Translations under genes and position numbers: made by a program
Assembly (NCBI RefSeq): GCF_027580225.2
Contig: NC_073358.2
Coordinates: 32,204,501-32,268,500 of the forward strand
Source of the DNA: Misgurnus anguillicaudatus
Taxonomy: Eukaryota > Chordata > Actinopteri > Cypriniformes > Cobitidae
DNA length: 64,000 nucleotides
Direction of reading: 5' to 3'
Shown here: positions 21,256 to 33,422 of the stretch, piece after piece
Numbering within the stretch: position 1 is the stretch's first letter
Layout of the letters: each line of letters starts with the position of its first letter
Notes under the pieces: model-generated
Seen by the model: only the letters and a program-made list of their open reading frames with translations
Database searches by the model: none
Told to the model about the DNA's origin: nothing

Positions 21256-21620
21256 AGGACAAGTTCGTTATTTTACACTTAAAGCCCTGTTTTCAGATTG
21301 TTTATGATGAAATAGAACGTTTTTTACTGAAATTTCGACATATGCGGCTGCCCCGAGAATTTTCGGGTGTTTCACCTCCCACCTCTACAATGGGTTTATA
21401 GGTGCACTGGAACAATCCTTCCTAAAATGCATTAAACTTTCATTTACAAAGATGTGAAACTCACCGAGTGGTCAGGGGTGTTCACTGATATGCTCACACA
21501 AAAATCCCTGCAAAATACGCATTCCAACAGGTTTTATCGTAGTTTTTGCCAACTCCATTGACTTGTATTAGATGTGCTGTGATGTACGGTCTGCGCCGGG
21601 AACCTTGTTTGTAACTTGTC
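21256..21620 (+). repeat. TTAA-ended dispersed repeat, family R4, copy 1
   Basis: Begins AGGACAAGTTCG after TTAA. Shares long blocks (GTTTATGATGAAATAGAACG, CCCGAGAATTTTCGGG, GAGTGGTCAGGGGTGTTCAC) with 33,657-33,960, 55,475-55,745 and, inverted, 55,786-56,225. Confidence 0.7.
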
Positions 21621-22284
21621 TAACCCTGTTATAGACAATATTAAACTGAATGATTTCAGGCCTCAGGAAAGCAAGCATATTTTCTATTCCACCTTTCATG
21701 TTGTTGTACGAACATCTTAAGGTATCATGTACCTCATGTATGATTTATAAACTTTATGTTCTTAATACTGTATGAAGACGCAAGTAAAAACTTTGTTTTG
21801 CTAGTCTGTGGTTACCTGCATGGGGCCAAACAAAGTACTTATTGAGCCATTTCTTTTATGAAAAAAGATATCACCACTTTACTGCATGCAATACTTGGGA
21901 GAAACTGCCGTCAGATTTTGAAAACCAGAAAATGAGAGCAGAATGCAAATGGCCTTTTTTCTCTGAAGTGCTGTGCCAAAAAAGTGGATTTGTGCCATTG
22001 ATGTCTTTAGACTTAAAGAACGGGGGATTTACCTCCTTTTGAAATGTCATTTGATTTTATATCTTATTTTACTTCTTATCTTTTCTACAGTATGTGCACA
22101 TCTACTTTGAGTTGTAGTGCACATCTACTTTGAGTTGTATGATCACAAAAACTGGAATAGTGGGAGTATTTAGAGCTGCTGTCTAAACTTCTATTTAAGA
22201 TTAGCTTTCAATGATTGGTGTCCTTTAAAGAAAGCTATACAATTATACGGAAAAAAATTACGTTTACAGTTTGTTAGACATGTA
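21621..22284. other. gene-free DNA; short 24-bp tandem duplication
   Basis: A frame at 21,842-22,042 has no recognisable domain. GTGCACATCTACTTTGAGTT is repeated in tandem near 22,094 and 22,118. Nothing else seen. Confidence 0.35.
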
Positions 22285-22288
22285 TTAA

Positions 22289-22528
22289 AGGCAGAGTGCA
22301 CAATGTTTGAAAGACAATGTTAACATTTAAAATCACCTGAACAAAAACGCCCCTACTCCAATAGAATCTGGATCTTCTGTTGATAGACCCGCCCCACACA
22401 TACACAACCCTGGCAAGGATGTTGGTTAGTAGACACACCCCTTGCTGCTGATTGACTACAAGTGTGTTTTGGAACTCGGACCCGACTCCCTTTTCCAAAG
22501 CTTTTTTCAGACATTGTGCACTCCGCCT
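22289..22528. mobile_element. TTAA MITE, AGGCGGGGTGCA family, copy 1
   Basis: AGGCAGAGTGCACAATG ... CATTGTGCACTCCGCCT within TTAA (22,285-22,288; 22,529-22,532). Same family as 38,152-38,389 and 53,816-54,030. Confidence 0.82.
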
Positions 22529-22700
22529 TTAAATATTCTAGACTTTTTAACATTGAAATCTCAACACTATAAGCTACGAGTTTTCCGAAACTGTACACTG
22601 CAACAAAAATTGGTGCTAAATTGAACTAAAAGTGGTTCACTGGCTAGTAATCATACAGTTGGGGGACTATTTAAGTTCTATGGCACCTATAGCACATATA

Positions 22701-22870
22701 CAGTGCCCTTCATAAGTATTGGAACAAAAAAGGCAAAATTGCAAAATTGTTTGCTGTGTAGTCAAGAAATGGCTAAACATTAAAATGTGAATATGAGACA
22801 AGTCCAGAATTTAATTTTTCACATGTTTTAATATACAAGTAGCATCATTATTTTAGACTGAAATGATCAG
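22701..22870. mobile_element. Tc1-like terminal fragment
   Basis: TA then CAGTGCCCTTCATAAGTATTG, a Tc1-type terminal repeat with its subterminal region; the rest of the element is absent. Confidence 0.55.
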
Positions 22871-24390
22871 TGACACATTTTGAGATTCTCATGACCTTTT
22901 TCATTTGGTAGCTGTTATGAGGCAATTACAATAGATGTTCCAATATTATTCTTTCCCAGTGCCTGCTTTGTTCTCCTTTGCTCCATTTGATTTCAATGAA
23001 TATTTTTCACTGACATTTGTGGTCCGCTTACAATTCTTATAAAGCTTTGCGTAGATTCAGTGTATAAAGTGTATGAATATTAATATTGTACTGACTGATT
23101 CAAGGTCTTTCTAAATGCCACGAGAGATGTACTCGAAATTGAACCCTCAAGAATGACACATTTCTCTATTTGTTATATTGTCTTAATATGATCATTAACT
23201 TCAGAGAAATGTAGGGTCAAACTTCAATTGTCCTTTTCCCGTGATACAGTATCTCTCGGCACCAGTCAGATCGGCAGCACTATCCGGTCTCTATGAAAAG
23301 AGCCACTTCCCTTAATTGCTATTAGCAGACAGATAGGACAAAATGGAGGAGGCTAATACAATTATTGTCTGATTGTCTTTCGGCATTTCATGTTTTGTTT
23401 TCACAAATGCACAATAACTAATGGTTTGAGGTTGATAAACACACTTGATAGATCTACAGTAGGAAAACAAGATGTCTCCAGTCACGTAACGGTGTGTGCC
23501 CTGCCTGGTACTGCTTTAGGTCTGTTCGATTTTAACATTAATTGAACTGGGGGACAGTAAGGGCTTTCAGGTATGGCATCCTGAAGGGACACCAGCGGAG
23601 AGCAGAATTGCTTTAAAGTGATTCATTTGGGGAGGACACTGTGTCATACATCACCAAATGCCACCTTAAGCGGAGTGAATCCTCATTATAGAAACAACAG
23701 GTTGCTTAAATGGAACACTTTATAAAATGCTAGGTTGTTCTTTAACCCAAGGTCAAATTAATATTGGACAGTACACATGTTGGGTTATAAATAAACCTGG
23801 TTGTTGTTATCCAAATATGGCTTGGAACAACACAGCATTTTTAGAGTGAAGGTTTATTCATTGATGATTTCTTAATATTGCACTTACTACACTCTCTGGG
23901 ACGGCACCCTTAAAAAAATTGTAGTCCAGAAATAGCTTTTGTACCTTTTTTCTGACAGTGCATGTCGCATAAATGTGTGTTTTTTATTTCACAAACCACT
24001 TTACAAAAGTACCTCAGCTACAAAAGCTATTAGTTAACTTAAAAAGTAAAATTCTAACCTAAAATTTACCAGTTTGTTTATGTAAACTAATGCATATAGG
24101 TTAATTTCGTAATTTGAGATAAAATACTGTATGTATATTTAAGTTACTACATAAAACACATTGGAACGCTAGCAGAATGTGTGCAGAATCAGCCATCCAT
24201 TCATTTTGTAAACCTGCTTGTCCTCAGTGCCGAATCAATGCCACATTTTTCATAACTTTAATTTAACAACAGATCATTTTAAATTTTATTACCGCAACAT
24301 CATTTCATCAGTATTTATGTTATGAAGCAAGTCTTAAATCTTATATAAAAAAGAAGTTGTTTTTACTGCACTATTCATTTTTTAACTCTA
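22871..24390. other. gene-free DNA; AACCCA-type repeat and a possible conserved island
   Basis: 23,220-23,700 is non-repetitive, mixed in composition and without frames, possibly conserved non-coding. 23,725-23,850 is an AACCCAACATGTGTTCTGTCCAATATT-type dispersed repeat also seen at 12,255 and 27,065. No exon. Confidence 0.35.
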
Positions 24391-24422
24391 TAAATGCTGG
24401 GTTAGCCCAGCCTTTGGGTTAA

Positions 24423-24774
24423 AGGTGCATTCTGTAATTTTTAAAAGTATCTCTATATAGAAATGCAATATAATATTATTAACTATATTATCAGTGTGTA
24501 TAAAGACCTTACATAATAAACCGTATTGTTTATATTACCTTAGAATGACCCGTTTTAATCTCCATACAGTGGGTGCCCTTTCATGGTCGCCATCATGTTT
24601 CTACAGTAGCCCTAAATGGTCAAACTGTTTTACAGAGCGCGTTTCGTCACTACTTTGTCTCAAACATTGTTGTCCTTTGGTGGCTACCATATGCGTTTTG
24701 AAATTGAGGGGTGAGCTGTTGGTTGCAATTCACAATCTTACCCCTAGATGCTGCTAAAATGTACACACACCACC
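24423..24774. mobile_element. TTAA MITE (AGGTGCAKTGTGTAA family), copy 2
   Basis: AGGTGCATTCTGTAA ... TGTACACACACCACC in TTAA. Full length and uninterrupted (352 bp), so it shows the family's undisturbed structure. It lies inside an AACCCAGC-type repeat (GCTGGGTTAGCCCAGC at 24,398). Confidence 0.8.
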
Positions 24775-24902
24775 TTAAAATTAACCCACAAAATGTTTAT
24801 ATTTGACCCAACAATGAGTTAAAACATCCCAGGATTTCGTGTTGAAACAACCCAGCACAGATTAAATTACAACCAAATGGGCTGGCCTTGTCCCTTTTCG
24901 AC

Positions 24903-25319
24903 CAGTGCCGGCTCGTGACTGCTTTTCCGAGAGGCGCAAATTCAAAATATGTATTCGGGGTATCTGTATGTGTTTGTTGCATCATGTAAACCTTACGTAT
25001 TTTGTCAAAATAAATGCCTGCTGCACGCGCGTCAAAATCGTTTATGATAAAAGAGACGCTCACGTATACAAAATACACGCTTAACAGTAACACTCCCTTA
25101 ACAGTAAATTCTCATTACGCATGAGATTATGTGAGTATCTGGCAAACGCGAGCATCTCTTTTATCATAAATGTGTCTGCAGCAGGCATTTATTTTGACAA
25201 GACACGTGATGCACATAGGTTCACTCGACGCGCAGAACACATATTTTGAAATTACGAACCACACACATGGCGGGCTACATACATGTGCCCTCGAAAAAAG
25301 AAGTCACCGGCCACCATGG
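24903..25319. mobile_element. hAT-like MITE, copy 3 (CAGTGSCGG family)
   Basis: Ends CAGTGCCGGC and GGCCACCATGG, 8-bp flanks TTTTCGAC/TTTTTGAC. The same inner palindrome as copies 1 and 2 (AAAAGAGACGCTCACG). Confidence 0.75.
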
Positions 25320-25544
25320 TTTTTGACCCAATGGTTGAATTACCAAAAATGAAGCAATACAAAATCTAATCAGCAAACATCCATCACCCACTTAACAAAG
25401 CTGTAAAATGAATAATATAAACTATTTAATAATCCATGTTTATGCACTATACATAAGAGGCACTTTTGTGTCACTTCATACAGTAATTATATATTTGAGT
25501 AAATTAAAGTGATATATATATATATATATAAAGCCAAATCAGTA

Positions 25545-26504
25545 GGGGAGAGTGGGGCAAAGTGAGCCAGTTGATAAGTTGACCCACCCCCTGTATCTAG
25601 GCTACCATACAGATCCACACAAATCCAGGTAGCAACCATCATTTCTATTTGACTATGGTAAAGAGAAGCACAAGTTAAAGAGATAAGTATGATTTTTTTT
25701 TACAAAAAACTGTTTTTATCCCATCAAAGTTACATTTATACATGTCAAGTATAATGGCTGTTATGTTAAAGCAAATTTATCCAGGTCTAAATATTTATAC
25801 CATACATATTGGTGATAGGCTAATGTATAAAACCAGGTCAATGATTTAGCTAAAGATTAGCCTGAATTACTAAACTAGGCAGTTTTTCCCAAAATAGTGG
25901 CCGTGGGGCAAAGTGAACCAAATGCTGTGGGGTAAACTGAGCCAGCGGTTCAATGTACCCCACCATGATGTTTAGTTAAAAACATTTTAAATAGAGCAAT
26001 CAACATTATTATTATTATTACCCTTCCAAATAGGGCAAAAACAGACAATTTCATTAAAATGACAAATCCTAGGTTGTAAATGGACATTTAAAAACGTTTC
26101 TGGATAATGTTTGCACTTAATAAAGTTACATACCTTCTATGTAAATATCAAAGAACAATGTAACACATTATTTCAATGCATTCTTTGTCACCCTTAAAAT
26201 TACATTTAAGAATGGTGTGAATTTTTTAACTATGTTCGGGTTTAAACAAAAAAAGTCAGTGGGTCAGTTTACCCCTTCACATGGATCAACTTACCCCTCA
26301 GCTGGGGCAAGTTGAGCCACAAGAGCACTTTTTTTTGAGAAGCCACCTTTTCAAAGCCCTTTGTTATAACGGCATTCTTATCTTTTCATTTGACAGAAGA
26401 CATCCTTAAATAAAGGTTGATGTTTTTGTTTGACTTCTGTCTCATTTTTTCAGGCAGATAAGGCAACATATGTAAAAAGTGGCTCATCTTACCCCGCTCT
26501 CCCC
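25545..26504. mobile_element. GGGGAGAGTGGGGCAA element, 960 bp
   Basis: TA, GGGGAGAGTGGGGCAAAGTGAGCC at left; GGCTCATCTTACCCCGCTCTCCCC, TA at right. The inner sequence repeats variants of GGGGCAAGTTGAGCCA in both orientations (near 25,905, 25,928, 26,265, 26,300). No frame of note. Confidence 0.75.
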
Positions 26505-27000
26505 TACATATATAAAGCATATTGATTTTTTATTTGTGAAAGACACTTTTTAAAATTATATTAAATAAAATATTGATAAATTGGTAAAGATTGGTCACAC
26601 CATCCACTTGTAAATGAGAGGACAATAATGAAGTAAAATTATAAAGCTGGCAGTAAATTGTTACACCAGATGTGTAAAGAGATTAAATGAGGCCAAATTA
26701 GAGTCAAGGCCAACGTAATCTGATCAGCTTGATACAAACTCTACACCAAGCCCACCACAGCACAGCAACTCTAAATGAATTATTTTAACAGTTGAAGTGT
26801 TCTAATGGCATCATGACTGTGGGAGTCCTGCAGGAGCTCAAGTGAGTAAAACACAGAGCCAACAGTAAACAAGGACTTTCAAGGGCAACGTCCAAGCTGT
26901 GACATCTGCATCGAGGCAGCCCTGCTTATAAGGATGGCAGAACAATTTAGGGACCAACTGGACCTTCTCATGGTTTACTCGATGTTGTGGTTAATAGAGG
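26505..27000. other. gene-free DNA
   Basis: AT-rich up to 26,690, then 26,690-26,980 is non-repetitive without frames. Nothing further supported. Confidence 0.3.
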
Positions 27001-27064
27001 TGTGTTACTGTAGCTCAAATGGTTGAGCATTGCACAATGCAAAGGTCATAGGTTCAAACACAGC
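27000..27064 (+). repeat. tRNA-derived SINE head fragment
   Basis: GTAGCTCAAATGGTTGAGCA (A-box) and GGTTCAAACAC (B-box) with tRNA-like spacing, then a junction to an AACCCA-type repeat. No cloverleaf acceptor stem. Confidence 0.55.
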
Positions 27065-27339
27065 ACTTTAAAAAATGTTGGGTTGTTTTTAACCCAAGGC
27101 TGGGTAAATATTGGACAGAACACATATTGAGTTATAAATGAACCTTGGTGCATGGGATGATGTTACCCAATCATTGGTTATGTATACACTGTTAAACTTT
27201 TTATTGTATATATGCGGTAACTCACTGGCAACGTGTTACAGTACCATGTACATGTTTTTACAGTATGATGCCTTTACCGCGGTTCCATTTTACAGTATAA
27301 TACCCTTACTGTAACCTAGTTTAAAAAAAAATATTTCCT

Positions 27340-27415
27340 TGAAGGGAAATCGAACCCAGGCCACCCATAGTTCTGTAACACTACCACAGTGCCACAGAGT
27401 CACTTGATAAAAGTT
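27340..27415 (-). repeat. tRNA-like SINE fragment
   Basis: Minus strand has GTGGCACTGTGGTAGTG and GGTTCGATTTC, A- and B-box like, without a matching acceptor stem; a SINE relic rather than a tRNA gene. Confidence 0.5.
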
Positions 27416-28885
27416 ACTCGCTGCACTCCCCAAGTAGCCTCTTCTGTCACTCTCCCGACACTCCGAGGAGCGAAATCTTAGCGTCACTAGTGTTTTGAAG
27501 TCTTGAGGTCAAATTCAAATCTGATGGTCAAACATTTATCCATTATTCCTTTCTTGTTTCTATCTACAATTCTCAATAAATGATTTACACTGCTGAAAAA
27601 CAAGTCACATTTTGAAATTTGCTTTACTGCTAAAAGCATAACAAATAAAATGTATTTTATTTCATAGATATATTTTCTTTTTCCATTTTATATGCTTTTA
27701 TAACACTGTTTTATTCAACTACAGTAGCAATATTCAAAACATACAGTAAATCACTGTAAATTAAATGTTAATACCCATAATGAAATGCATATTAGGCAAG
27801 GCAAGTTTATTTGTATAGCACATTTCATACACAGAGATTATTCAGTATTACAGTAATGAACTGGAAAAGAAAATGATGGTACTGGGAATTTTGTGGTAAG
27901 TAACTGTACAAATTACAGTTAAGTCTAACAGTTGTGCAGGAAACACAAATGCTCATTAAATGTGTAATGGATAAAATTAGCTACTAAAGGCATAAATTAA
28001 AAAATAAAAAACTAGGGTACAGTCATTTAATAGAAAAAGTTACATTCAAATTCAGAAATTGGTTGTTAGAGAGCAGCTGGTTGTTAAGTTTATTACATGA
28101 GATTTTTATTATGCTTATAACTAAAAGCTTATTACAATTCATCCATGTTAGTGTCACTAAATGTAGTTTTTTCTCCATCTGGATATCTAACTGCTTGTTT
28201 ATATAGAAGATATTATTATTACTTATATTATTTTGGCAATTAGAATGGAGTGACAACAACTTTACTGTTCAAGGTTAAGTTTTTGCTATACTCACAATAG
28301 GGACTCAACAGTTATGTCACACAAAGACAGCGATAAAAAATTGACCAGATTGACCTTGAGTAAAATATTCAAATATTCCAAATTTCCTAAAGACAAGGGC
28401 ACGTCAGCATTATGACTAAAGTCCCTTTTTTAATATGTCAGGCTGATTTCATGCTATATGACTGATTGCAATCTGATTTGCATTTTGCCACCATTCTATT
28501 CTCCTGTGAGGCATAAATGCCTTTAGCTGGGTACATTAGATGGGAGATTTATGCAATCGCGAGAATCCTTATGCAAAATAAAACCTTAAATAAAACATCT
28601 CAATTCCTGAGAGAAAGCAATATCTACATATTTTGAATATGACCTGAACATTAAGGACAGGGATTAGCTTAAGCCAGGACTAGGCCTTAGTTAATTATGA
28701 AGTGTAACTAGTTTTAACAAACATGCCTTGCTAAAACCATTAGTTGTGTGCAATTATTTTAGTCTAGGACTAGTCTAATCATTGTCTGGGAAATCACCCC
28801 TAAGGCTTTATCACAGTTTATATGCAGTATGGATATGATGAGTTAGACCATTAACAAAAATATATAGCAGTATAATATAATAGCA
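27416..28885. other. gene-free AT-rich DNA with a possible conserved island
   Basis: 27,797-27,845 is a short dispersed fish repeat (GGCAAGTTTATTTGTATAGCAC). 28,380-28,600 is non-repetitive and rich in TAAT/ATTTGCAT-like words (GATTTGCATTTTGCC, TTATGCAAAATAAA), possible conserved non-coding DNA. No exon. Confidence 0.35.
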
Positions 28886-28889
28886 GGTA

Positions 28890-29392
28890 CAGTGTGTCCT
28901 AGGGTGCAAAAGTTTTAGTCCATTATGCCAGAATTAGATTTGTTGTTTTTGCAATGTTATAGTGATCATATATTGTTTCTCAGTCTCTTTATTAGAATAC
29001 ATCCAGAAAATACAGAAAATGTGTATATAGTATTAAAAGCTGTATAAAAATGTGAACTGATGTGTCAAGTTTTTAGGGTAAACTCCACTTCCTCTTGAGC
29101 AATACCAGGAAACTGCAGGATTTATTAAACCTAAATAAAATTATATCCTAATTTCTAATTTTAAAGAAATTAGTGTTTTTACTTAATTCTGCTCAAAAAC
29201 GCTCAAGACGTGTTTAGGGCCAAGAGAGGTCACACTAAACACCGACGATGCCTAAAGACATTTAGTGCTGAACATTTTTTTTTTAACATATTTCCTGTAT
29301 TTTCTGTTTGTATCTTAAAAAAAATAGATTAAAAAATAAATATGGATGGACATTAAAACTTCTTAAACAACAAGTCTGGTGGTGGTTGCCCA
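28890..29392. mobile_element. Tc1/mariner-type MITE, right end lost
   Basis: Starts CAGTGTGTCCTAGGGTGCAAAAG after TA and is collinear with the complete copy 58,092-58,595 (shared CCAGAATTAGATTTGTTGTTTT, CTCAAAAACGCTCAAGA, AAACAACAAGTCTGGT). It breaks off before the right inverted repeat. Confidence 0.72.
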
Positions 29393-29399
29393 AGTGTGT

Positions 29400-29610
29400 G
29401 TTATCTGCATGTCTTGAAAGTATAGCACCATGGACTTCCATTGTATTTTCTTTCCTATTATGGAAGTCAATGGTGCTCCTGTTTCCTGCTTGATTATAGT
29501 TATCTTCCTTTGTGTTTAGCAAAACAAAGAAATGTATACAGGTTTTGAACAACTCGTGGGTGAGGAAATAATTAAATAATTGTATTTTTTTGGGTGAACT
29601 ATCCCTTAAA
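29400..29610. repeat. cyprinid-type dispersed repeat (GGAAGTCAATGGTGCT)
   Basis: ATGGAAGTCAATGGTGCTCC, AGCAAAACAAAGAAATGTATAC and GGGTGAACTATCCCTTAAAG in the same order as in 54,045-54,210. Confidence 0.65.
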
Positions 29611-30577
29611 GTATTATCGATTGAGATAAGCGCTTTCGTAAAATGATTAGTATTTAAATCAGATCCAGACAGAAAGCATGAGAATCTGGTCAAACTACCA
29701 CAGAGCTGAAATTATTAGAGCATATTTCACATTATCAAGACTCGCTGAGCCTCTTAGGTTAATTTATCTCGCCTGTGTTTGATATCACCCATATCATTAC
29801 TGGCTGAAATGAATCATTGCCCTCTACATGACACTATCTAATTCATAAGTCTCATGCAAATATGCCTTATTGGAACCACCGAGTTGTGTGGAATTTAATT
29901 TGGAGCAATACACACAAAATGTATCGATGAAATCTTCGGCACTTAGAAGGTAAAGGAGAGATAAACCACAACATAGTCTTTCTTTAACTCTGATTCAAAG
30001 TTTTGAGGTGATGAAAGTCATTTATTGTCACACGTACACATACCGGGCAATAAAAACTTTTTTGAATGCTTCTCCACAGACTACAGACAAGACAGAATAC
30101 AATATAAATACTGTTATTGTTCTTATGCATCTGTCTAGAAAGACCATAAAGATCAACTAATAAAAAGTAGCACAGATGTAATCACATATAGTGTATAATA
30201 CAATGCAATTAGAAGGAGATTCAGGGACCGCATTGGTTCAATAGGCAATCAGTTGTTTTCTCTCTGATTATATTCTAAATGCATATGAATTTCTATCAAA
30301 AAAGAAAAAGCATCAATGAACAGTCATCCGTGTAAATGCTCTTCTAGGCAATTACAGAGTCAATCAATATTCCTGATAACATTTGGGATAGTAACGGTTA
30401 CAGTGCAATACATGTTGCATTTATGAGTTTTAGAAGCATCTTTTTATGCTCTGTTAGTTTAACAGATTACATTTTTTTGAGGCGTGAACTGTGGTTATGG
30501 TTTGTTTTACAAATGACAGCATTTGCTTGATGCAAATGCATTATTTTATTGATTAAGTAAAGCAATGTGAGCTGATA
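29611..30577. other. gene-free DNA with a possible conserved island
   Basis: 29,700-29,960 is non-repetitive with several ATTA/TAAT words. 30,010-30,060 resembles a retroelement tail (GTCATTTATTGTCACACGTACA). No coding signal. Confidence 0.3.
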
Positions 30578-30579
30578 TA

Positions 30580-31780
30580 CACTCACCTAAAGGATTATTA
30601 GGAGCACCATACTAATACTGTGTTTGACCCCCATTCGCCTTCAGAACTGCCTTTGTTACGTGCCATTGATTCAACAAGGTGCTGAAAGCATTCTTTAGAA
30701 ATGTTGGTCCATACTGATAGGAAAGCATCTTGCAGTTGATGGAGATTTGTGGGATGCACATCCAGGGCACGAAGCTCCTGTTCCACCACATGCCAAAAAT
30801 GCTCTATTGGGTTGAGATCTGGTGACTGTGGGGGGCATTTAAGTACAGTGAACTCATTGTAATGTTCAGGAAACCAATTTGAAATTATTCAAACTTTGTT
30901 GCTGGTGCATTATCCTGTTGGAAGTAGCCAAGGTACATGGTGGTCATAAAGGGATGGACATGGTCAGAAACAATGCTCAGGTAGGCCGTGGCATTTAAAC
31001 GATGCCCAATTGGCACTAAGGGGCCTAAAGTGTGCCAAGAAAACTTCCCCCACACCATTACACCACCACCACCAGCCTGCACAGTGGTAACAAGGCATGA
31101 TGGATCCATGTTCTCATTCTTTACACCAAATTCTACCATCTGAATGTCTCAACAGAAAATGAGACTCATCAGACCAGGCAACATTTTTCCAGTGTTCAAA
31201 TGTCCAATTTCGGTAAGATTGTGCAAATTGTAGCCTCTTTTTCCTTTTTGTAGTGGAGATGAGTGGTACCCGGTGGGGTCTTCTGCTGTTGTAGCCCATC
31301 CGCCTCAAGGTTGTGCGTGTTGTGGCTTCACAAATGCTTTGCTGCATACCTCAGTTGTAACAAGTGGTTATTTCAATCAAAGTTGTTATTCTATCAGTTT
31401 GAATCAGTCGGCCCATTCTCTGACCTCTAGCATCAACAAGGCATTTTCACCCACAGGACTGCCACATACTGGATGTTTTTCTCTTTTCACACCATTTTTT
31501 TAAACCCTAGAAATGGTTGTGCTTGAAAATCCCAGTAACTGAGCAGATTGTGAAATACTCAGCACAACCCGTCTGGCACCAACAACCATGCCACGCTCAA
31601 AATTGCTAAAATCACCTTTCTTTCCCATTGTGACATTCAGTTTGGAGTTCAGGAGATTGCCTTGACCAGGACCACACCCCTAAATGCACTGAAGCAACTG
31701 CCATGTGATTGGTTGATTAGATAATTGCATTAATGAGAAATTGAATTGAACAGGTGTTCTAATAATCCTTTAGGTGAGTG
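30580..31780 (-). mobile_element. Tc1-like element (CACTCACCTAAAGG family), copy 1
   Basis: TA, CACTCACCTAAAGGATTATT ... AATAATCCTTTAGGTGAGTG, TA. Transposase remnant on the minus strand. A second copy lies at 58,598-59,647. Confidence 0.9.
30612..31628 (-). pseudogene. Tc1-like transposase, degraded, copy 1
   Basis: Starts at ATG 31,628 with the helix-turn-helix region (MGKKGDFSNFERGMVVG-type). It is followed in other frames by the first catalytic segment (VAWSDESHFLLRHSDGR), the GGGVMVWG segment and the tail VHPTNLHQLQDA ending near 30,612. Multiple frame changes. The DLN-E segment is damaged (lost aspartate region near 30,800-30,850). Confidence 0.85.
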
Positions 31781-31782
31781 TA

Positions 31783-33020
31783 TGTGACCCTGTCTGTGAA
31801 ATCCAGGTTAACGTCTTATAATATAATTATGAGATTAAGAGCATCAGTTTGATTTCAGTCATTGATTTCCATTTATTTCAATCTTTGACATGACCTTACT
31901 AAGACAATATTAAAAATAAAAAATGACTTTAGCTGTTTTTCACATATAGTGTCACATATCATTCACAGAGGAAAGTTGTGAAAGAATTAATGTTTTGCTA
32001 ATTACGGTTTGTTATACTGCACATCTTTTATCACAACTAAAGACTGATAGCCTAATTAAAGTCTGATAGAAGTTGGTAGATTTCAAAGAGGCTGTAAATT
32101 AAAAAACAAAGCACATCACAGGTAATTAAACTAAATCAATACGTGAATCTCTACTAGGAGCTACACGGGGAATATAAGTGGTCGGCTCATGAAACTGAAA
32201 AAGCTTTCGTTTCTTTGAACATTTTAAAATTTTTCCACCAATACACAGACCAGTCAACATAAGTAATCCCACTTTTATTGTGCCCTTGAGCAAGTTACTT
32301 AACATCAAACCATTTTGGGATTACTGATCTAAAATTGATCTGGAATTAGTGTACTATAAATCATCTTGGATTAAATATGTCTAATAAACGGCGAGTGACT
32401 AACTAAGCAAGAGACTTGAAGCAGCTGAGAGAGGAGAGAGAGAGCGGTAAAACTTCTCCATCGTACTCAAATGCATGCTAACCGCCTCCAGACTGACTGA
32501 TGACAGTTTTCAAACAGACGCTTGAGAGACATGGGGAAAGATTGAGGTGCAGCAGAGAGAGACCAGTGCTGAGACAACCTGTCAAGGAGACCAAGACCAC
32601 AAGCTGAAAGCTTAGACAGGGAATCCCATTTCGGACCAGAATAATGAGCTGGTGAATGACCTCAATAGAGTAGGCTACACATGCATAACAACGTGTTCAC
32701 TTCGACTTAGACAGGAGAGATGAATTATGCAGCATTTCCCTTTAGAAAAATGTTGGGTCTTAAGTAAAAATACACTCCTTGAAAAGCTGTACATTCTCAA
32801 AAATGAAAGTGCTACAAACATTCTTTTCAGTTATTTCAACTGAACACACTTAAAAATAAAAGTTACTTAAATAATCCCTTTGTCAGGCTGCCTGGTTCAA
32901 TAAAGACCATTTAACATATGTCTAACCTTTCTAATGCACATAATCAAAAGACTGAGACTGGAAGGAAACCAATAAATGGTTCTTCTGTGCCATCGCTACA
33001 AAAATAAAGCTGTCACTGGG
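31783..33020. other. gene-free DNA
   Basis: No repeat family recognised except the short CACTTAAAAATAAAAG motif near 32,855. 32,390-32,690 is purine-rich (GAGAGAGGAGAGAGAGAGCGG), GC-balanced and could be a transcribed leader or distal exon, but no frame or donor decides it. Confidence 0.3.
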
Positions 33021-33422
33021 ACGGTACACTTTTAAAAATAAAGATACTTAAAAGGTTCCTTACAGAAGAACCTTTTTGGTTATTGATTCACTCAAAGGTT
33101 CTTAAAAGTACCATTTCTTTCTTACATTTTTGACAGTGTATGAAGAATCTTTATGTTTTAAAGGTGCATTGTGTAACTTTAAGAAGGATCTCTTGACAGA
33201 AATGCAATATAGTGTATATAACTATATTATCGGTGGAGTATAAAGACCTTACATAAGGAACCATTATTGTTTTTATTACCTTAGAATGAGACATTTTGAT
33301 CTCCATTCATTGCGGGTTCCCTTACATGGAAGTCGCGATCATGTTTCTATAGTAGCCCTAAACAGACTAACTGTTCTACAGAGCGCATTTCGTCCCTAAG
33401 TTGTCTCAAACAACAACATGAC

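Noticed and set aside
27000..27064. tRNA gene candidate (also 27,340-27,415, 48,365-48,484, 50,763-50,882, 62,708-62,845)
   Set aside because: A- and B-box words are present but acceptor stems do not pair and most carry SINE tails, so they are tRNA-derived SINEs.
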